Counted from the first letter of the stretch, positions 12,700 to 24,130 are shown. The stretch: 64,000 nucleotides of DNA from Sipunculus nudus (GCA_026874595.1 CM049313.1:43740659-43804658); one strand, 5' to 3'. Notes: generated from the letters alone by a model not told the origin. Numbers and translations are program-made.

Positions 12700-12950
12700 G
12701 AACTCAGGGAGAGCAGTCTTGAAGTTGGGTGGCTCGCTCAAGGGCGCTGCATGGGAACCCGAGCCAGGCCGGGCGGGGGTGAGTCCGTGTAACAGCACAG
12801 CCGGGTCTCCCAATCAGCGGGGCCATCCTCGGCTGCGGCGAGCATTCCTAGCGAGGCATTCCATATTTGGACTAGTGACGTCATTCACCTGCGCCGGGCT
12901 GGTCCAAAAATAACATTCCTCTTGCCGCCTCCCTCATGGATGCACATGTG
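12700..12950. promoter_or_regulatory. GC-rich regulatory module with CArG, CRE, M-CAT, CCAAT and E-box motifs
   Basis: A 250-bp GC/CpG-rich island in AT-rich DNA, about 310 bp upstream of the nested ORF. It contains a perfect CArG box CCATATTTGG (12861-12870), the SRF site motif; a perfect palindromic CRE TGACGTCA (12876-12883); CATTCC M-CAT/TEAD cores at 12843-12848 and 12857-12862; a CCAAT at about 12810; and a CACCTG E-box near 12886. SRF, TEAD and E-box inputs are typical of actin-cytoskeleton and muscle genes. It may drive the nested ORF, an unrecognised tropomyosin first exon, or act as an intronic enhancer. Confidence 0.55.
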
Positions 12951-14462
12951 CCCGCGCTTACTTTCGCTAATATAATCACGGTCAAAGTTCACTTCTGGCC
13001 ATCACTGACACTGCCCACCTTTCATCTCGAATAAATTACAAGCAAGACTGACGGTACAGGTATAGTCCACTCATCAAGGTATGCTGACAGCGCTTGCGGC
13101 CACTCCATCAGCTGGTTCGAGTCCAAACCTAGCGCCTTGCTGTAATGTATACTCCCCCGCCTGCACCGGTGTGCCCACCTTTATTTTCAGCCTACATGTG
13201 TTTCATCCATCAGCAATTTTCCTGCGCTGAATAGCTAGACTGGGACTATATAACTTCACTGCTGCTTGCATTGTATGCCAGGTACACGGATCAGAAATAA
13301 AGCGGCCAATTCACCTGCGCAACCTAACCCTTGAAGATAACATGATCTACCTACTGTAGATAATACCCTACTTCCTGTAGATAACATGCTCATCAGAAAA
13401 ATAATTGGGAATTTTATTTTCATGTGACCCTAATACAGGAAACTACCTAGTGATGTGAGATAACTATCATGGCAGATATATCAGTTTTAGTGCCACTTTC
13501 TTCCGTTAAGACTGATCAGTTCATCATAAGATATTTCATGGGAATTAAAATAATAAAAAAAATTAGTGCCGCTTTCTTCTTTTTAGACTGATCAGTTCAT
13601 TATAAGATATTTCATTGGAATTTTTTTAAAGGCTGATTTTAATTTCAAATAAAAGTAGATACAGCTATATCAAGGAAGAGAATACTATCTAGATATTATT
13701 TTTTTTGACACCACTGTTCTTAAATACCAACCTCCTACATTGGAGCTGAAACTTTGCCGTGAAAACACGAATAGGTTGGCATTCTAATTGGAAGATAGGG
13801 CCCGCTTTCATACGTTTGATAGGTAAAACCGCGTCTATCGAGGCCTAGCCTTTAAAAGTAGCATAGGTTCATGCACTGACCCGAAACAGGCCAGGTGTCA
13901 GGGCTTCCTGTTCTACTTATTTTATGCATATAACAGTGAACGTAATATATATGTACCGATAACATTTGTTTTACGGTGAATGTTTTAACACACACATGTA
14001 TGTACTACATATAGCTATATATGATTCAGGAAACTAATACATGTGTAAATATATACTGCATATATACACAGAGTGATTGTTGGTGTGTGTTTGTGTTTCA
14101 GTCCATGTTATAAATTAATGCATGTTTGTGTGCATGATTACGTAAGTATCCACCGAAGATTAGTTTGATGACGTAAAAAGTAAGCTTTAATTGATACCCT
14201 TTATAGCCAAGCCAGCAAACTAATTTTCTTGCACTGTTTAGAAGGCTTATTTTCCTAAGCGACAGGAAAGCAATCACGTGACCGTGATTATACTAAACGC
14301 GGACTGAATATCATAAAACCAATAACTGTAGGCCAATAAGAAAGCGCAAGAAACGACTTTACCCACGCCAAATGCTGATTGGAGGGAGTTTAACATGACG
14401 AGTCACATGACTGACAATTAGCTCGCTAATTGGGTTATGTGGTTTATAATTAGAGTACTTAC
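12951..14462. other. Tropomyosin intron between the GC-rich module and exon 2
   Basis: No exon is apparent. Besides the 76-bp duplication, it holds two perfect regulatory-type palindromes, TTACGTAA (14138-14145) and TCACGTGA (14274-14281). It also has a CCAAT cluster: CCAAT at 14319-14323 and 14333-14337, and inverted ATTGG at 14378-14382. These sit within 200 bp of the exon 2 donor. Confidence 0.4.
13488..13640. repeat. Direct duplication, two 76-bp copies
   Basis: The segment beginning 'tagtgcc(a/g)ctttcttc' and running through 'actgatcagttcat(c/t)ataagatatttcat' occurs at 13488 and again at 13564, with few differences. It lies in the intron between exon 2 and the nested ORF. Confidence 0.8.
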
Positions 14463-14588
14463 GTCCTGTTGCCTCTTCTCAGTCTGCTCGAGTTTTGTTG
14501 TGGCCTCTGCGAGTTGTTCCTGGGCCTGGTCGAGCTCAGCCTCGAGTGAAGAGATTTTCTTCTGAAGGGTCTGGTTCTCTTCCTCTTG
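14463..14588 (-). CDS. TPM: Tropomyosin, exon 2 (residues 39-80)
   Basis: This 126-bp exon is exactly 42 codons, the standard size for tropomyosin exon 2. An acceptor (ttttacttcag) precedes it and a GTAAGT donor follows, both in phase 0, so it joins exon 1a at 18342 without a shift. The peptide begins QEEENQTLQKKISSLEAELD and ends KLEQTEKRQQD, an unbroken heptad coiled coil with the LQKK motif typical of this part of tropomyosin. There is no methionine at its start, so it can only be used after an upstream first exon. I see no second exon-2 copy nearby. The DNA just downstream (14270-14385) is rich in CCAAT and E-box motifs. Confidence 0.92.
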
Positions 14589-16691
14589 CTGAAGTAAAAT
14601 GTAAAGTTATAGTATATTCTCTAAATATTGTAATAAATATCAGTATATCAACTGATTGTTAAATATTGATTATTTATTTCTGATTATTAAATATATTAAA
14701 AACTTAATTATTAAGTTTATAACCGTGTAAAAATAATTTTTGCCGGATATATATATCAAATGGTATCTCACGACACGAGATCATGTGATGAATGGTTTAT
14801 ATTTGAAGGAAATAATTTTTTTTCTCAAATGTGTCTTAAGTGACAGAAACAATATCTCCATTATCTGTCATGCATTAAAAACTGATGTAATTCACATTTT
14901 TATCTTATTTAATCAAATGCTGTTACTCAAGAAACCCTGTTTCTAACAGTGTATAAAAAGAATTTTGTCACAAATATTATTTCGTACACATTTTGTATTG
15001 GTATTTTCTTAAATTCCGAAATCAACCTGTAAAAATTCCAGTTAAAGATGTATAATCTTGTTTAATGCAGTGACATTCAAGATTTCCATTTTAATGGGAT
15101 AAGCAGATGTACCTTGGCAGATAAGGTTACGGAGCACATTAAATTGTTCATTCAGTCCGTGAGAAATTATCTTATTATGATTCAATCATCAATGTCAATT
15201 AAGGTCATGTCTTGGTCCTGTGTCACGATTATCTTAAGTTTTCCGTGCTTGATGGTCAAGTGTTACTATGTCCGATAGACCCATGTCTAAAATGATGTCT
15301 TGTAGTCCACACATGTTACATCGTTTTTGTCATCCATGTTTATAGTATAACATCAGTGTATCTTGATTTTTAATTCATACTGCATGTGTTTGTAGAAATC
15401 CCGAACTGAAGTACCGGTGTCTGTTGAAGAGAAAGACTGAAGAGAAATTTGCTCATTTTTCAATGTATGTAAAATCCATTGGATATTCGCTTGGCTCTTG
15501 CACATCATTTCTATACTTTGCCATGCACATCGAGGACATACATGTAATCCTTCATGTACGTAATCCGTATAAAGCTTCTTGCGATACGTATAATCCACAA
15601 TAAATTAATCCATAGTAAATCCAAATTTCCTGAAATAAATCAGGGAAACATGTAAAACAACACAAAATATGCATTTACAAAGTTTTCCGTGCCAAATATC
15701 AGACTGGGCTTTCTTTGTTATTGGAAATCCAGTAAATACTACAGGTTTCATTATGTACCTAAGTCACAAAAGAGAAGAGTCTTTTATATATTGGTGGGAA
15801 TATTGATGTATGTTATTTGGTTTCAATATTTATTAAAATCGATATGAGGTTACCCTTTGGACATTTTTCTAAAATAAAAAAATGTGTTAAAGAGTGGAAT
15901 ATACAGAATAAAGAATGAAAGGCTTTACAATTTTACTCTTTGAGATGGGAAATTCTATAGGGATTTACAATGTTAAGTTTGCAAATTAAAGATAAATGGC
16001 ATTTGGCTATTAAAACGAGATAGGGGAACCAGAAGGTGATAACACGTCAGATGTATATCCTCTGGAACAACATGAAGTGAAATTATGCTTATGTAGATTC
16101 TTAAGTAAAGCAAAATATTTTGAGAAAATCTAGAATATTAAGAATGCATATTGGCATCGCGTTAAGAGAAGCTGAACATAGGCCAAAGTAACAACCATAT
16201 AAAAACTCAATGTTTCATTGATAGTAGTAGAAACATTTTATTTGTCTACGTATGAGAAGTCGTTTTTCACTTTATGTCCATTGAATGGGTTTATTCACTG
16301 GGGAATTTATTTTAGAACACCTGTTATCTCGCGTATAGGATAAGGGGGGGGGTGTGTATGTTTTTATTCAGCCGGAGCGTATGAAAACCAACAAATAATG
16401 AACTGGCATGAGAAGGATGTGTATAAAACGTATCATCAGGGTAGTGCGAGAATTCTCTACCGGAGGCATCGGCTCTGATAGGGTCGCATTCCACTTGGAT
16501 TACTAGCTTGTATATCACCGAGATAAATAGCCGCTTGTGCAATCATTGTATAGATATGTGTGCAAACAATACGGCGATGATAGGTGCTGCCGCAAAAACA
16601 CTCGGTAGCTGCTCCCAGCCCGATACCAGAAACAGCTGATATAAGTAAGGCTGTGGGTCTAGGGCCGGATGCTTTCCACAGCTGCACGGGT

Positions 16692-16790
16692 TATTCATGT
16701 AGAGATGTGCTGGTACAGTTCTGGTCGCTACTGAAGCAGCCCCGAGCAGCATCAGCGCCTGTGCCTAATAGGTACAGTGCCAGGAACATG
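16692..16790 (-). CDS. Short ORF with signal-peptide-like N-terminus (32 codons)
   Basis: About 100 bp downstream of the TATA box, an ATG opens MFLALYLLGTGADA followed by a short Cys-containing stretch (RGCFSSDQNC) and an early stop. A hydrophobic core with small residues at -1 and -3 resembles a secretory signal peptide, but the ORF is very short and may continue only after splicing. Overlapping frames (69 and 76 codons) also start in this leader, so none can be preferred from sequence alone. I do not assign a function. Confidence 0.2.
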
Positions 16791-16881
16791 GCGCTGAGCG
16801 GGGGCAGATTGAGTTACACCTCGCCCCGTGTTGGAGAGTGCATCCTCTCTTGGCACAAGGCGGGATAGAAGCTCGCTGTTG

Positions 16882-16893
16882 TATTTATAAACA
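16882..16893 (-). promoter_or_regulatory. TATA box of a candidate promoter between tropomyosin exons 1a and 2
   Basis: The minus strand reads GTGTTTATAAATACAAC, a strong TATA box (TATAAATA). It is followed by a GC-rich 300-bp leader down to about 16590 in otherwise AT-rich DNA. The first ATG downstream opens an 8-residue ORF; the next (16790) opens the 32-codon ORF listed separately. It could be an alternative tropomyosin promoter or a separate small gene. Confidence 0.4.
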
Positions 16894-18341
16894 CCTACTG
16901 CAGGAGAGGACTGCTGTTAAAGCTCCAGACTTTACGCAGTGCCAACTAGTTCATTGTCATATCGGTATCTCTGATTTTTTTATCAGTATAAATAAATAAT
17001 TAAAAAAAAAAACCTGAATGTCATTGACCTGCTTTCTTCAGTAATCACGGATTCTGAGCTGCCTGTCTGTTTAAGTATAAGATAAGTACATACTGACAGA
17101 TAAGTTAAGTGCTGAGTGTAAAATAAGCTCCCGGTGTTAAAGGTCAAAACTGTTTTCCGACAATTTGCACGTACTTCTTATAAACTCTTAACCTTAGTAT
17201 ACTCAAAGATATAAACTCAAACTCTTAATTCTTACAAACTCAAAATTTCAAAACATTCCAAAGGAAAACAATCAGTTAAATACTGCGTCATTATAATATT
17301 CTAAAACGTAATCTAAATGGAGTCGGTCCTGAAGGAGATTCATATTTGTGAAGTATGTTTTATTTTTCTATTGAGTAATATCTTGTGCTTACGCGTCTTT
17401 TCTGGTAAATACTGATAAAGTTTGATGAAAAATAAAGATTGCCTGTTCTTTCTTTATCACAGACACATGCATAAAAAATATATGTATTAATTGATGTCTG
17501 GTAATATGAGGCCGGCACGCATAGGTTTCCATCACCCATGGACGGCCTCCACAGCTGTAGGTATTTGTATCAGGATGACCCGTGTGCCCAGGTCTATTTA
17601 TATCTCTTTGAAGGCAACATGTACTGTTGCACGGTGCTGGGGGCAGGTATATACTGCTATGGCAGAGGGGGAGATTTTAGCTGGCTGATAGTTCAAATGT
17701 ATAAAAAAAACTTAAATTTCATTGAGGTTATTTATTGATTGTGCCGAGTACCGGAGGATGGGAGATTGCGCGCCAGTGGATGTTTTCTTGCCGAAGAATT
17801 TTGTAACACGCCGTTGGTGCATTCCGCGAGTTGTATGACTGCTCGAGGAAGTATGCACACCTCGTACGTGACAGTTATACGCGAAATGTTCTGACTGAAT
17901 CAGGTAATTTCTATTGATTGTATGTACTTCTTTATACCCAGTATCGAACCTCATCGGCAAACAGAACTATTCAGGTGAGGTCCTGGTCACTGATGCGTCT
18001 CGCACCTGGAATTCATTACAGTCATCATATACCTGTTCTCTTGTCTGCGTTCTGAAGCGTCCAAAATAAAGTCCGTGCATGGAAATCGGTATGACACTTT
18101 CGATTTTCCATAAAAAAGTACCCCAAATACTGCATCTTTAGGTAACTCCCAAAAACTAGGTCCCTCCCACCTTTGGTACACGTGATATTTAGGGATATGC
18201 TGCAGTCTTTTTCCTAGGTTAAATTTGATCTAGGTTTTTGAAATTACCTGTATTTTTGTACCTTATAGTAGGGGTGATTTTGAACTAGTTTAGCGGGGTA
18301 GTTTGTGGCTGCTGTGACGGGGGTTGGGGGGTCGGGCTTAC

Positions 18342-18455
18342 CTTCTGGTTGGTCTCAATTTGGTCCTTCAGCTGTTGATCTAGCTGGTCAGATTTGTCCA
18401 AAGCAGACTCCTTCTCGAGCTTCATGCTCTGCATCTTCTTCTTGATGGCATCCAT
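18342..18455 (-). CDS. TPM: Tropomyosin, exon 1a (residues 1-38, long isoform first exon)
   Basis: Tropomyosin is a parallel coiled-coil dimer that polymerises head to tail along actin filaments and controls myosin and actin-binding protein access. This exon begins with the family's characteristic N-terminus MDAIKKKMQSMK and continues with a heptad pattern to residue 38 (IETNQK). It ends at a GTAAGC donor in phase 0. Exon 1a encodes exactly 38 residues in other animals, which fits. An in-frame upstream ATG at 18473 would add MAAANT, and the frame stays open to an ATG at 18671. I chose 18455 because the family starts at MDAIKKK. The next exon is at 14463-14588. Identity is secure; the exact start is not. 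Confidence 0.93.
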
Positions 18456-18473
18456 AGTATTAGCCGCCGCCAT
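18456..18473 (-). CDS. TPM: Possible 6-residue N-terminal extension of tropomyosin exon 1a
   Basis: An ATG at 18473 lies in frame 18 bases upstream of the canonical tropomyosin start and would add MAAANT. Its context (AAAATGG: A at -3, G at +4) is at least as good as that of the canonical ATG. A scanning ribosome would meet it first if the 5' end of the mRNA lies upstream. The added residues resemble the MAAGG start of exon 1b. An N-terminal extension would be expected to disturb head-to-tail overlap, so this start may be unused. Confidence 0.4.
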
Positions 18474-18930
18474 TTTGCCGGTTTTGTGGTGTGAAGCCGC
18501 AGACGAAAAGCAAGAGAAAACTTTGAGGGCGCAAGACTGCTGGACGAACCCGCTGAACACTGGCTGGCTGACCTGGCCTGGTGACTGAGTGAGGTGTATT
18601 CCTCCAAACGAGAAGTCAACGGGGCTCAGGCGAAGAGGCACGAACTGCAAGCGAGGCTGCCGAGGGCTCACGAAACACTCAGGAATGATACCGGTAGCTC
18701 ATAGTATGCAGCAAGCGAAAACGGGAAACAGCCCACCCGAGGAAGGGGCTCGGGCTAGCGGGGATAAGATTACCTCCATGTATGGAAAGTTGCGGTTGGC
18801 TAGAAATCCAGTTCTGTGGGGGTGGCGCGTGTGAGGTAATCGGCAGACGATCGTGTTCCAGGCTTGTCGCGTGCCTGCGTTCAGCTCTCGTGGAGTGATA
18901 TTTATCAGGAGTATACTTCTCATTTTACAC
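18474..18930 (-). promoter_or_regulatory. TPM: Likely 5' UTR and promoter region of tropomyosin exon 1a
   Basis: Sequence just upstream of exon 1a is clearly more GC- and CpG-rich than the surrounding DNA up to about 18.85 kb, as expected of a promoter without a TATA box. No TATA box is seen close to exon 1a. The start site cannot be placed from the sequence. Short ORFs here on both strands look incidental. Confidence 0.45.
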
Positions 18931-20409
18931 CAAATTTATTCATTGTAACATGTACACAATCAACACATTTTTATTGAATTTTATCAAGTTGCTAGGATAC
19001 GGGTATGTTCTAGGAAAGCTTGCACCCCTATTTACTCTAGTACCCTGATCATGAACTCGGATTCGCAAAAATAGCCCTTAAAATGAATATGAGTACACGC
19101 TTACTCAGAGAGTTAACACCTGGTCTTCGCTATCTGTGGCCCAGATACTCCCAGGCTCGTTAGAATAGGTTAAGGGTACTTTATCAGTGGGGAGGGGGTG
19201 TTCCATTTATATATATGATAATTGGCGGCTCGAAGAACGGACCCCATCACAGGTAGCGGCAGATAACCACTCCAGCATATAACTGGATATATGGAATCCG
19301 ATCTGGTGGTAGTTAAAGCTATCAATTTTGTATGAATGATAAAAAGCTAGAAGTGCTTTTTCACGATCTTATCAACATTATGGAATATTTTTTAGTAGAT
19401 TTTCCAATGGAAGTGTAGGCTATCGACTTTTGATGAATAACAAGACCCTAGAAATCTTTCTTTTTCAACTCCGTGATATTGATTGAATATAAACATATTT
19501 CTGAACGCATTAAAACCTGTATAATATTTTAAAACGGTTGCATAGGTATGAAGATTGATTAAATTACACGGAATTTTGGCAAGGTATTTAACCTGGGGTG
19601 TTTTATAACAAACAATTATAGCATAATAGGCCCACATTAAAGGAACATAATAATTTACACAAGTAAATATCACTCACACTTTTATTTGTGTATGGCCATT
19701 AAAATATAATTAAGTATTAAATCGGAAACAAGCTTACATGTTAAACCGTTTCATATATACTGCCGGTCTGAAAATGTCACATAACAACACCATAGGCACA
19801 TGTTCAGAAGGGGAAAAAACTGCGAGAATTTGCGTGTTCCACGATAGTGAGGCTACATGACAATATGTTGGGATGTGGCTAAATCCTGTGGTGATGTTCA
19901 GAGAAAAAAATGATGTGTTGAAAACATATTTATGAATGATTATGACCTGCGGTGCCTTGATATCACCGTATACCAGGGATTTCTGGAAACAGGTGCTCGG
20001 CTTTGGTGCATGCGCAAGTTGTCTGCTTCAGGCTATTGCATGGATCGGAACATGCTCGCGTCCCGGATACCAATTTCTGGTCAGATCAGAGGTCTAGTTT
20101 ATACATATTATTGACCACAGATAACTTTATATCTACCTATCGTATTACAGTACTGAAGAGATCTGGGTAATTTCATGAAAGCCCACAAAAGTCCGATACA
20201 GTTACAGTTTCATATGTTATGTAAAATAATTTTTAAATAGATTGAGCATTTATATTTTAAAAATGTTTAAACTGGTTTTGATTTCTAGGTTGTTTCATTG
20301 CCTTAAAGACACACTTAATGTCAAAATATAAAAAATATGATACCGCTAATATATTCTATATAATCAATATAATACAATTATATGAATACAGTTGCACATA
20401 TAATAAGCC

Positions 20410-20457
<48 letters not shown>

Positions 20458-21308
20458 AGTATTATAAATAAACCAAAAGGCCACACAACTTTCTCACTTC
20501 ATACGTCCAATATTCGTGCGATGGTATAACTTAATACATATATATATTTTTAAAAATTTCAGATAGCTTTTTAGGGGAAAGATCACAGCTGATTGCTTTA
20601 TTAAAATCAACGTGTTTATAATTTTTGCTTATATCAGCGTGTTTATAATAGGTGGGGGCCCACCAAAATAAACAAAACTAATTCAACGAGGGCACCTGGT
20701 GGCAAGCCAGATAAGCCAGAGAGTGTTCGGGTTCAAAGAGCCATTAATACTGGGTTTGTCCGGCGAAAATAAAATATAGGCCACTGATATGTAACAGAAA
20801 ACAAAAATTTTTTGTCAATAAAAAGGATCCGGACACTTAGGGTCCCTATATATATATATCCGCTGACAGTTATTTGTCGCTAATACAAGAAAAAGGCAAA
20901 TTCTGTGTATAAACAACAGAAAAATTTGCGACAGCAAAAAAACAAAGTATACATTTACTATAGAAAATAGAAGGTGTAGTTCACTCTCAATTTATTTTGA
21001 CCATCTCTGGTTTGTTATGATGACCTAGGTGAGGATTATTTATTGTTGTATAACCAGCCAGACTGAAAGTCGGGGATACAATTAATGGTTTCAGCCAGAG
21101 GCGCAAATATAGGGGTGGGAGGGGGTATATATCCCCCCACTTTTAGTAAGGGGGGATGGTCAATGTTATCATGCCCCCTGATATTCAGAGAATAATATTT
21201 TTATATTGGAAACAAAATATCCTTAGAATTATAGACTAGCTTTGATACCAGTTCTGAATGTATTATGCATGAAATATTTTATATCTATAAACATGGTTTA
21301 GAATATAA

Positions 21309-21310
<2 letters not shown>
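18931..21310. other. Intergenic DNA upstream of tropomyosin
   Basis: No gene or recognised mobile element apart from the GA microsatellite. ORFs of 60 to 93 codons (for example minus 19392-19673) have no recognisable domain and AT-rich codon content. The patch at 20650-20770 ('ggtgggggcccaccaaaataaac') may be a repeat fragment but has no second copy here. Confidence 0.4.
20414..20453. repeat. (GA)n microsatellite
   Basis: Uninterrupted GA dinucleotide run of about 40 bases in intergenic DNA. Confidence 0.95.
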
Positions 21311-21491
<181 letters not shown>

Positions 21492-22141
21492 TCACAATTG
21501 ACCTTTGACTTGAAAAAATTGACGCCACTGGTTTCAGCACAGTTTTGCCGCCGCCGCCGAGAATCTTTGCGAATAAAATAACTAAAAAATTTTCACTTGA
21601 CATGATCGCGAGGCCAAATTTAAATACGGTCATGACCTTTACTTGGAAAGTACCTTGACCATGAATAGGTCCATTATCGGTAAAAATAACACAAAGCATA
21701 ATATATCTGAATAAAGGCTCGATGGATTAGCCTGAAAAACAGGTTTGTCCAAGATCTTGGATATTTCTTTTCTCCAACGGCATCTTCCGCCAGATGTCGT
21801 GTCTACTGTGATAAAAACGAACCTCTTTAAGTTGGGCAGGATGGAACGTCCGGGATAACCTGTCTCAGGTGTCAAACTTTAAAATAAAAATTTGTTCCAT
21901 ATCAAGGTAACACCTTCTATTTACATTACCAATGCGTATGCTCACAAAATATTACTTATGAAGCCGTGAAGTCCTTGCCACAGAAACATCCTTGTTTATG
22001 TCATTTACCTTGAACCAAATCTTATCCAATTGACATATTAGAACGGACTACATTACCCGTTTCACCACATTTATACCTAAACCGCTGCATAGTGCCTTTA
22101 TAAACCCAGGTGCATGTGGGTCACAGATTTTGAATCCAACA

Positions 22142-22337
22142 CAGAAGCGGATCCGGGGGGGGGGGGGGGGCGGACCCCCACCTTTTCCATCAGAAACAAC
22201 GTTTTTTAAGGGCTTCAGACAAAAATTTGGCCTGGACCCCCCCCCCCCTTTTCAGACCTGAGGACCTTTTTTTAGGGTTTTCATTTGTCCTCCTGGGTTG
22301 GACCTCCCCCTTTTCCTAAATCCTGGATCCGCCCCTG
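22142..22337. mobile_element. MITE-like element with GGATCC ends and G/C homopolymers (copy 1)
   Basis: The element runs from cagaagcggatccgggg to cctggatccgcccctg, which are imperfect inverted repeats of about 16 bp. Internally it has a G16 run, a C12 run, and 'gggcttcagacaaaaatttggcc' and 'ttttcctaaatcctggatccgcc' segments shared with other copies near 28506, 35370, 38432 and 39387. CAGNGGCGG-type ends recall non-autonomous hAT elements. I see no clear 8-bp target duplication, so the superfamily is uncertain. Confidence 0.55.
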
Positions 22338-22539
22338 CCACAGAGTCGTAGTCTTGTGAGGGCGATTCCGCGCAGTGTGCTTCAACTGGAGACTGATGGC
22401 GCTACCTATAAGACTTCCTATGATTGTGCACTGTTCAATACTCCATGCATCATTGCTTATTAGCACTGATGTATATAGCTGTCTTTTTTACTGTGTCTTT
22501 ATTACTGTGTATTCATGCAAAGATAAGCCTTTTTAAATT

Positions 22540-23170
22540 GGGGTCATAACCTTTACTATATGAGAGTGGCCTTGACCTTAAAAATTCCATTTTTGATAAA
22601 AAACACAGAAAAAAATTATATTTTCCAAGTGGATGGATGAAAAGTTCAAGATTATATAGTTCTCGGGTAGTAAGTTGTCAGTTGAGTTTAAAACCGGCGA
22701 TCTAAACCCAAATCTTTAAGGTCAAACCAACCGAAATACGAGCATTATTGTAAACCCAAAACTGCTGAAGTAGTGCATATATAGTTTGAACTCAATTTGG
22801 TTTACATATTAATTCAACCAAGTTCTCGGATTGGTTTGAAAACTGATGGCCTTGACTTAGAGAGTTAACGTCAAATTGCTTAAATATAGACTTTCTGTTA
22901 TCCCCATATAATTATTATTGTTAGAGAACTGCATATTTAGCCCTCACATTTGATCCACGTTGCTTTCAACCAAGCTTTCGGACATTATATATCTTCTAGG
23001 TCAAATGTTTGGCAACAGGATTTTTTGTGAACTCCATCACTTTTGAAGTCCTGCATATTTTCCCAATTTATATACACCTATAGTTCCAAACAAGTTGTCG
23101 GAGCAGTTAAAAACGGTGACCTTGAACCTGATGACCTTGAAGTATCACTTTATGCTTCAGAAGAATGGGG
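22540..23170. repeat. Degenerate tandem family, about 120-150-bp monomers
   Basis: A block containing 'aagttctcgg...ggtttgaaaac...gaccttgac', then 'gtaaactcc...ctgaagt..tgcatatt', recurs with drift, with starts near 22671, 22820, 22973 and 23092. Style and wording resemble the monomer families at 37 kb and 49 kb, but the sequence differs. Confidence 0.45.
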
Positions 23171-23879
23171 CCTATTTTAAATGGGGAATTCCCAATGTTT
23201 AGGATTATTATACAGCGTCTCATATTCCTATTTTGTATTTGAAGTTGACTCAATGATGAATATGTTGTAAAACTGAAGTTTAATTCTCAGGTTTTGGTGT
23301 TTTATCCTTTATCTGGTGAAGATTCAGTTGTCTCATCATTGGTACACCTGCTTTTCGTCGCACAGTACAATATGCCTAAAAAATACACAGGTGTTCCCTG
23401 TTGAGGTATACATATATGCAAAGCATTCTAGAGCAGATGATAAACGTGTTTACCCGCACTAACCAAGAACCCTTGCATGTCCCGTATGTGCACCATGCAT
23501 ACAACTCAAGACTTGACCTTGCCACGACCCTGTACCTTAAAGATTATAATATATATCTCTGGATATACATGTACCAGTAATCCTTGTGGTATCGCTTCTG
23601 ACATAAGCAGAAGAAATAATATATATATATATATATTTATATATATATTATATATTATATATTAAATATCAAGTAACCCCATGCATTCATTTCCATATAA
23701 ATACAATACAACAACATTCATGTTTTAATTTTTATTATTAAATAATAAACATCCGTAATCGCCACTATATATAAAAATGTTTTAACCCCATATAATAACT
23801 ATTTTTTTTGTATTTGAAGAAAATGCAGCACAGCATTTGTAGGAAGGAAGATGTGATTTGCTAATATATATAGTTCTTT

Positions 23880-24130
23880 CAAATCTGGGGTGCCAAGCGG
23901 TTATTCGCTCATCTGCATGACCGAGGTCTTCTGAGCTTTAACAATGAAATCATCTTTGTTCCGCCGTCCGTCCGTTCACATGGCACAAATCGTAACCATC
24001 TGACCAAGATACTTCTAACCTAGTATATATAGAGGTACTGAGGAAGTTTCTGTGTAAACCTTAAATTAGGTCATGATGGCCCATATTTTGCGAGCTATAT
24101 AAACAGGGCGAATTAACCTTTAAAGCACCC
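23880..24130 (+). mobile_element. Fragment of the AGCTCAGCTGACT repeat family
   Basis: Contains 'ccgccgtccgtccgttcacatggcacaaatcgtaacc...tctaacctag...gaggaagtttc..gtaaaccttaaattaggtca', diagnostic of the family seen complete at 52126-53040. Here it is short and diverged. Confidence 0.5.

Larger units (their letters stand above)
14589..18341. other. Tropomyosin intron between exon 2 and exon 1a
   Basis: I searched here for further coiled-coil exons (an alternative exon 2 or first exon) and found none. Apart from the TATA-led GC-rich block at 16.59-16.9 kb, the sequence is AT-rich and unremarkable. A moderately GC-rich patch at 17.5-17.9 kb has short ORFs on both strands without recognisable domains. 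Confidence 0.5.
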
